This document shows, piece by piece, positions 6,244-7,721 of a stretch of 7,721 nt of DNA; within the stretch, counting starts at the first letter, position 1, and every line of letters begins with the position of its first letter. Location: assembly GCA_039193385.1 (NCBI GenBank), contig JBCCWR010000114.1, positions 1 through 7,721 of the forward strand, written 5' to 3'. The position numbers were made by a program, and so were the translations under genes. The stretch comes from JBCCWR01 sp039193385 (GTDB lineage Bacteria > Verrucomicrobiota > Verrucomicrobiia > Methylacidiphilales > JBCCWR01). The notes beneath the pieces were generated by a model that was not told the origin of the DNA, searched no databases, and saw only the letters and a program-made list of their open reading frames with translations.

Positions 6244-7428
6244 TTAACGGCGTCTTCTACGCCCTCGCGAACGAGCTTTAGGTTTGGGTGAATCATCAAG
6301 CAATACGGTGTAAGTATACTTAAAGTCGGGTAGTTTCTTGCGTTCAATGTCTGCCTGGATGTAATGTTCGATGCTACGCACGTAATCTAGATCTTCACCG
6401 GTTATTAGCGTGAAAGCATCTCCTGTTGTAGCGGCACGCCCCGTACGTCCAATGCGGTGAACATAGTCCTCTGCATTTTGTGGAATATCATAATTGATGA
6501 CATGACTTACGGAGCTGATATCTAAACCTCTAGCAGCAATGTCTGTAGCTACCAGCACTTCTGCGCTACCATCTTTGAAGGCTTGAAGTGCTTTTGTGCG
6601 CTGTCCCTGGGTGCGATCAGAGTGCAATACAGCAACGGAGTGGCCGTGAGTTTCCAGCCATGAGCTGATGCGGTCTGTATTAACTTTGGTGCGGCAGAAA
6701 ACAATGACACTCTCGTAGTGCGTTTGTTCAAGGAGTGCTAGCAGTAGTTCAAACTTCTGATCTCGTGCAATGGGGTAAAGCGCATGAGCTACTGTTTCTG
6801 CTGGAGATTGTTTTCTTCCTATGGCAATGGTTTGTGGCTCGGTCATGGCCCATTTGCTTAAGCTATCAATGGCCGGAGGAATGGTAGCGGAGAATAGAAG
6901 CGTCTGACGTTCTTTAGGACAGTAGCTTATGATCTTACGAACATCGGGAATGAAACCCATGTCCAGCATACGGTCAGCTTCATCGAGTACGAGAATTTCA
7001 AGTTTTCTCAGATCGATAGTCTTCTGTTGCAAATGATCCAAGAGGCGTCCTGGAGTTGCCACAACGATATCGGTGCCAGAGTGCAGAGCTTTCTTTTGAT
7101 GATCATAACCTACACCTCCGTGAAGAAGTGTTGTGCGCAAGTCAGTGAAATGGTTGAGATCGATAAAGTTTTCATAAACCTGAGCAGCTAGCTCGCGTGT
7201 AGGTTGCAGAATAAGCGCGCGCAGTGTGCCATGCTTGCTAAGCTTGGAGATAATGGGTAGAGCGAAAGCAGCTGTCTTTCCGGTTCCAGTCTGTGCTGAA
7301 CCAATGATATCACTGTCCTGAGAGATTATGGGGATGGCTTCACTTTGAATCGGTGTTGGTTCAACGAATCTCATGCGTTGTGCGCCGTGAACAACATTTT
7401 CCTCTAACTTAAAATCCCAAAATGACAT
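6244..7428 (-). CDS. rhlE: DEAD-box ATP-dependent RNA helicase, RhlE-like
   Basis: This protein uses ATP to unwind or remodel RNA, in ribosome assembly or RNA turnover. The 394 residues carry the full motif set: Q motif (F21 to Q28, PTPIQ), motif I AQTGTGKT (45-52), Ia PTRELA (76-81), TPGR (125-128), DEAD (149-152), SAT (180-182), motif V ATDIAARGLDI (294-304) and motif VI HRIGRTGR (324-331). The helicase core is followed by a short basic tail (KARSRGRRRRRR, 383-394), which probably binds RNA. That suits the RhlE group better than DbpA or CsdA, which have folded C-terminal domains. ATG 7428 begins MSFWDFKLEE, a normal family start with the upstream aromatic residue, but without a Shine-Dalgarno sequence. 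The family is certain; the subgroup is likely. Confidence 0.9.
   Translation of the reverse strand: MSFWDFKLEENVVHGAQRMRFVEPTPIQSEAIPIISQDSDIIGSAQTGTGKTAAFALPIISKLSKHGTLRALILQPTRELAAQVYENFIDLNHFTDLRTTLLHGGVGYDHQKKALHSGTDIVVATPGRLLDHLQQKTIDLRKLEILVLDEADRMLDMGFIPDVRKIISYCPKERQTLLFSATIPPAIDSLSKWAMTEPQTIAIGRKQSPAETVAHALYPIARDQKFELLLALLEQTHYESVIVFCRTKVNTDRISSWLETHGHSVAVLHSDRTQGQRTKALQAFKDGSAEVLVATDIAARGLDISSVSHVINYDIPQNAEDYVHRIGRTGRAATTGDAFTLITGEDLDYVRSIEHYIQADIERKKLPDFKYTYTVLLDDSPKPKARSRGRRRRR
6249..6263 (-). terminator. Weak terminator-like hairpin at the end of the helicase gene
   Basis: On the minus strand GGCGT-AGAAG-ACGCC forms a 5-bp GC-rich stem followed by GTTAATTTTA, a T-rich tail. The hairpin is built from the last arginine codons of the basic tail, and the stop codon lies in the tail. 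The stem is short and the T-run is broken, so function is uncertain. Confidence 0.3.
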
Positions 7429-7471
7429 GAAGCTGGAGATTAACGCAAATTAAGTCTGCAAGTTCAACAGT

Positions 7472-7477
7472 ATTATA
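7472..7477 (-). promoter_or_regulatory. -10 element of the helicase promoter
   Basis: On the minus strand the exact consensus TATAAT occurs 44 bases upstream of the helicase ATG, giving a leader of about 36 bases. The -35 region at 16-18 bases spacing (around ATCCTG) is weak. This is the best promoter match for this gene. Confidence 0.5.
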
Positions 7478-7620
7478 GGAATCATTGTGTTATGCAGGAT
7501 GAATAGAACTTACTAATATGGTGATCTTCTATGGCACAATTTCCAATAGTAAGAAAATGCAATGATCTATTCTTGTACAATAAGAAAGCTCAAGCGAATA
7601 GGAATTGAATATTGAAAAGG
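7478..7620. other. Intergenic stretch without a supported gene
   Basis: This AT-rich region lies between the helicase promoter and the leader at the right edge. It contains a 25-codon open frame from ATG 7531 to the stop at 7606-7608 that has no other support. It also has a promoter-like string, TTGTAC (7574-7579) or TGTACAAT (7575-7581), that could drive the gene starting at 7698. Nothing else is recognised. Confidence 0.4.
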
Positions 7621-7621
7621 A

Positions 7622-7684
7622 AGGGCTACGAATCGAATTGAAGCTTTGAGAACTTCAAGCGGTTGGTTCAGTCTCCGTAGCCTT
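7622..7684 (+). ncRNA. Possible folded 5' leader before the gene at the right edge
   Basis: A long-range stem pairs AGGGCTACG (7622-7630) with CGTAGCCTT (7676-7684), including one G-U pair. Inside it lies a second hairpin, TTGAAG (7638-7643) with CTTCAA (7653-7658) and a 9-base loop. The closing stem ends directly at the ribosome binding site GAGGA (7685-7689), a layout typical of cis-acting leaders that control translation. It matches no riboswitch or ribosomal-protein leader class that I recognise. A tRNA is excluded: although the outer stem is 7 bp, the span is only 59 bases and there are no D or T arms. Confidence 0.35.
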
Positions 7685-7689
7685 GAGGA
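7685..7689 (+). promoter_or_regulatory. Ribosome binding site of the right-edge gene
   Basis: GAGGA, continuing as GAGGAAA, lies 8 bases before ATG 7698. It is the strongest Shine-Dalgarno sequence in the window and is the main support for a gene starting there. Confidence 0.5.
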
Positions 7690-7697
7690 AACTTTTT

Positions 7698-7721
7698 ATG
7701 CCAATCCCAAGCGCTCTGTAT
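7698..7721 (+). CDS. Start of a protein gene cut by the window edge, function unknown
   Basis: Eight codons, reading MPIPSALY, run from ATG 7698 to the end of the window. The start is supported by a well-spaced GAGGA and a preceding folded leader. Eight residues are too few to name a family. The gene would be divergent from the helicase. Confidence 0.45.

Noticed and set aside
7531..7608. 25-codon open frame starting MAQFPIVRK
   Set aside because: Very short, with weak ribosome site and no recognisable motif; expected by chance in AT-rich intergenic DNA.
7624..7682. tRNA-like acceptor stem GGCTACG/CGTAGCC with a GGTTCA string inside
   Set aside because: Only 59 bases long, no D arm, the 17 bases before the 3' strand do not form a T stem, and there is no anticodon arm of standard geometry.

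Overview
The window looks like ordinary chromosomal DNA from a free-living Gram-negative-type bacterium of moderate G+C content. It is densely packed, with seven complete protein genes on both strands and the start of an eighth at the right edge. From the feel of the proteins and the stand-alone BioD-like/DRTGG gene I lean towards Verrucomicrobiota (Opitutae-like). That is an inference from memory of related proteins, not something the sequence proves. No tRNA, rRNA, CRISPR array, insertion sequence or phage gene was found.

Layout, left to right. Positions 1-105 hold a Pho-box-like regulatory region. It precedes a two-component pair, a PhoB-type response regulator (106-792) and a PhoR-type histidine kinase (845-2155). 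Tail-to-tail with the kinase, and overlapping it by 3 bases, is a sugar-1-phosphate nucleotidyltransferase on the minus strand (2152-2853). A short divergent region containing an inverted repeat separates it from a cysteine synthase gene on the plus strand (2913-3875). That gene ends in a clear intrinsic terminator. Next comes a two-gene unit: a phosphate acetyltransferase catalytic-domain protein (4041-5084) and a protein with a BioD-like P-loop domain plus a DRTGG domain (5111-6241). These match the C-terminal and N-terminal parts of the long Pta of enterobacteria. A minus-strand RhlE-like DEAD-box RNA helicase (6244-7428) ends 2 bases from it. The last ~290 bases contain the helicase promoter, a noncoding stretch, a possible folded leader and a probable new start codon at 7698.

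How the genes work together. The regulator and kinase form a phosphate-starvation switch, and the Pho-box repeats in front of it suggest self-regulation. The Pta pair handles acetyl-CoA/acetyl-phosphate interconversion, the second protein probably acting as a detached regulatory subunit. Cysteine synthase and the nucleotidyltransferase are independent metabolic genes. I saw no clear novel multi-gene system. The most interesting points are the split Pta operon, the Pho-box autoregulation, and the small RNA structures or dyads at gene boundaries, including the folded leader at the right edge.
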